From JAXLQL01 sp046331625 (GTDB taxonomy: Bacteria; Acidobacteriota; Terriglobia; Bryobacterales; Bryobacteraceae): a stretch of 64,000 nucleotides of DNA. Every line of letters starts with the position of its first letter. The first letter of the stretch is position 1. This document shows, one piece after another, positions 63,697 through 64,000 of the stretch. The position numbers were made by a program, and so were the translations under genes. The stretch spans positions 62,001-126,000 of the forward strand of contig JAXLQL010000016.1 of the NCBI GenBank assembly GCA_046331625.1. Direction: 5' to 3'. The notes under the pieces were generated by a model. It was not told the DNA's origin, ran no database searches, and saw only the letters and a list, made by a program, of their open reading frames with translations.

Positions 63697-64000
63697 CGTC
63701 CCGCCGCGACCTCCAGGTCCGCCCGCGCTGCCGCGAGGCTGAAGAGCGTGTTGTAGTAGTTGGCGCGTGCCTGCTGCAATTGGGTTTGCGCGATCACGAC
63801 GTCGAGAGCGGGCCCTTCGCCGCCCTCGTACCGTACTCGCGACAACTTCAGGTTCTCCTCGAACAGCGTCACCTGCTGATCGGCGCTCCGCAGTTGCTCC
63901 CGCGTGGAAGTAGTTCGTGACTTCGCGGCTTCGTACTCTTTGGAAAACGCCCGCTCCGTCAGTTGACGCGTGCTTTCCACCTGTTGCGATCTGGTGGTGA
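63693..64000 (-). CDS. TolC-family outer-membrane efflux protein, truncated by window edge
   Basis: Only the C-terminal 100 or so residues are in the window, and the frame is open to the right edge. The visible part has the TolC/OEP alpha-hairpin pattern: QLRSADQQVTLFEENLKLSRVRYEGGEGPALDVVIAQTQLQQARANYYNTLFSLAAARADLEVAAG. The ALDVVIAQTQL and Y.ALFSL-type segments are conserved across outer-membrane efflux proteins. It would form the trimeric exit channel of the RND system whose adaptor and pump genes follow with 4-bp overlaps. Confidence 0.9.
   Translation of the reverse strand, partial: TTRSQQVESTRQLTERAFSKEYEAAKSRTTSTREQLRSADQQVTLFEENLKLSRVRYEGGEGPALDVVIAQTQLQQARANYYNTLFSLAAARADLEVAAGR

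Overview
This 64 kb window is GC-rich bacterial chromosome, almost fully coding on both strands. It most resembles Acidobacteriota of the Bryobacterales/Solibacter type. The evidence is two operons pairing large PSCyt1/DUF1549/DUF1553 cytochrome-domain proteins with Tat-exported DUF1501 proteins, a CRTAC1-type FG-GAP/UnbV protein, an acidobacterial-type ECF sigma factor transcribed divergently from a Ser/Thr kinase with a periplasmic repeat region, and many secreted one-domain enzymes. The taxonomic placement is inference from gene content. There is no rRNA, CRISPR array or recognisable transposase. One tRNA-Arg was found.

Layout: 0-3.5 kb holds two convergent Uma2 nuclease-like genes (one cut by the edge), an S41 protease and a DinB-like protein. 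3.6-7.0 kb is a surface-polysaccharide operon (UDP-GlcNAc 2-epimerase, GT4 glycosyltransferase, nucleotide-sugar epimerase). 7.2-11.1 kb is the first DUF1501 operon. 11.4-15.1 kb holds a hybrid histidine kinase, two small genes, and a second copy of the last 170 bp of the kinase gene. 15.1-22.9 kb has a Sel1 protein, an esterase, the ECF/kinase pair, a secreted triple-repeat protein, a DUF3500 protein and an FkbM methyltransferase. 23-27.6 kb has the tRNA, a quinone oxidoreductase, aminopeptidase P and accBC. 27.6-28.9 kb is a decayed nucleotidyltransferase locus and a terminator. 29-32.7 kb has a secreted helical-repeat protein and DNA polymerase III delta. 33.3-39.9 kb is the second DUF1501 operon, extended by CRTAC1 and TPR proteins. 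40.1-43.9 kb couples an M28 peptidase to two enzymes of lysine-to-aminoadipate catabolism, with a copy of the peptidase gene tail just downstream. 44-46 kb is a degraded block: a frameshifted lipoprotein gene, a glycosyltransferase pseudogene and a frameshifted VOC gene. 47-54 kb has a hydrolase, an HD-GYP/GGDEF signalling protein, an Fe(2+)-trafficking protein, asparagine synthetase and a glycosyltransferase. 54-57.4 kb has a PQQ-type beta-propeller, an exported aldose epimerase and an exported D-2-hydroxyacid dehydrogenase. 57.6-59.3 kb is a lower-GC two-gene cassette of TcmP and its three-Cys partner DUF5131. 59.4-64 kb is an RND efflux operon that runs off the right edge.

The best candidate for a little-described system is the TcmP/DUF5131 cassette, whose first gene appears to start at CTG behind a strong Shine-Dalgarno site. 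Other notable signals are two independent duplications of gene 3' ends, a recurring pattern of missing dinucleotides (mostly CG) in the broken genes, and a 16-bp perfect palindrome touching a start codon. Coordinates and starts rest on reading frames, signal peptides and ribosome sites. Family names come from motif recognition, with no database search.
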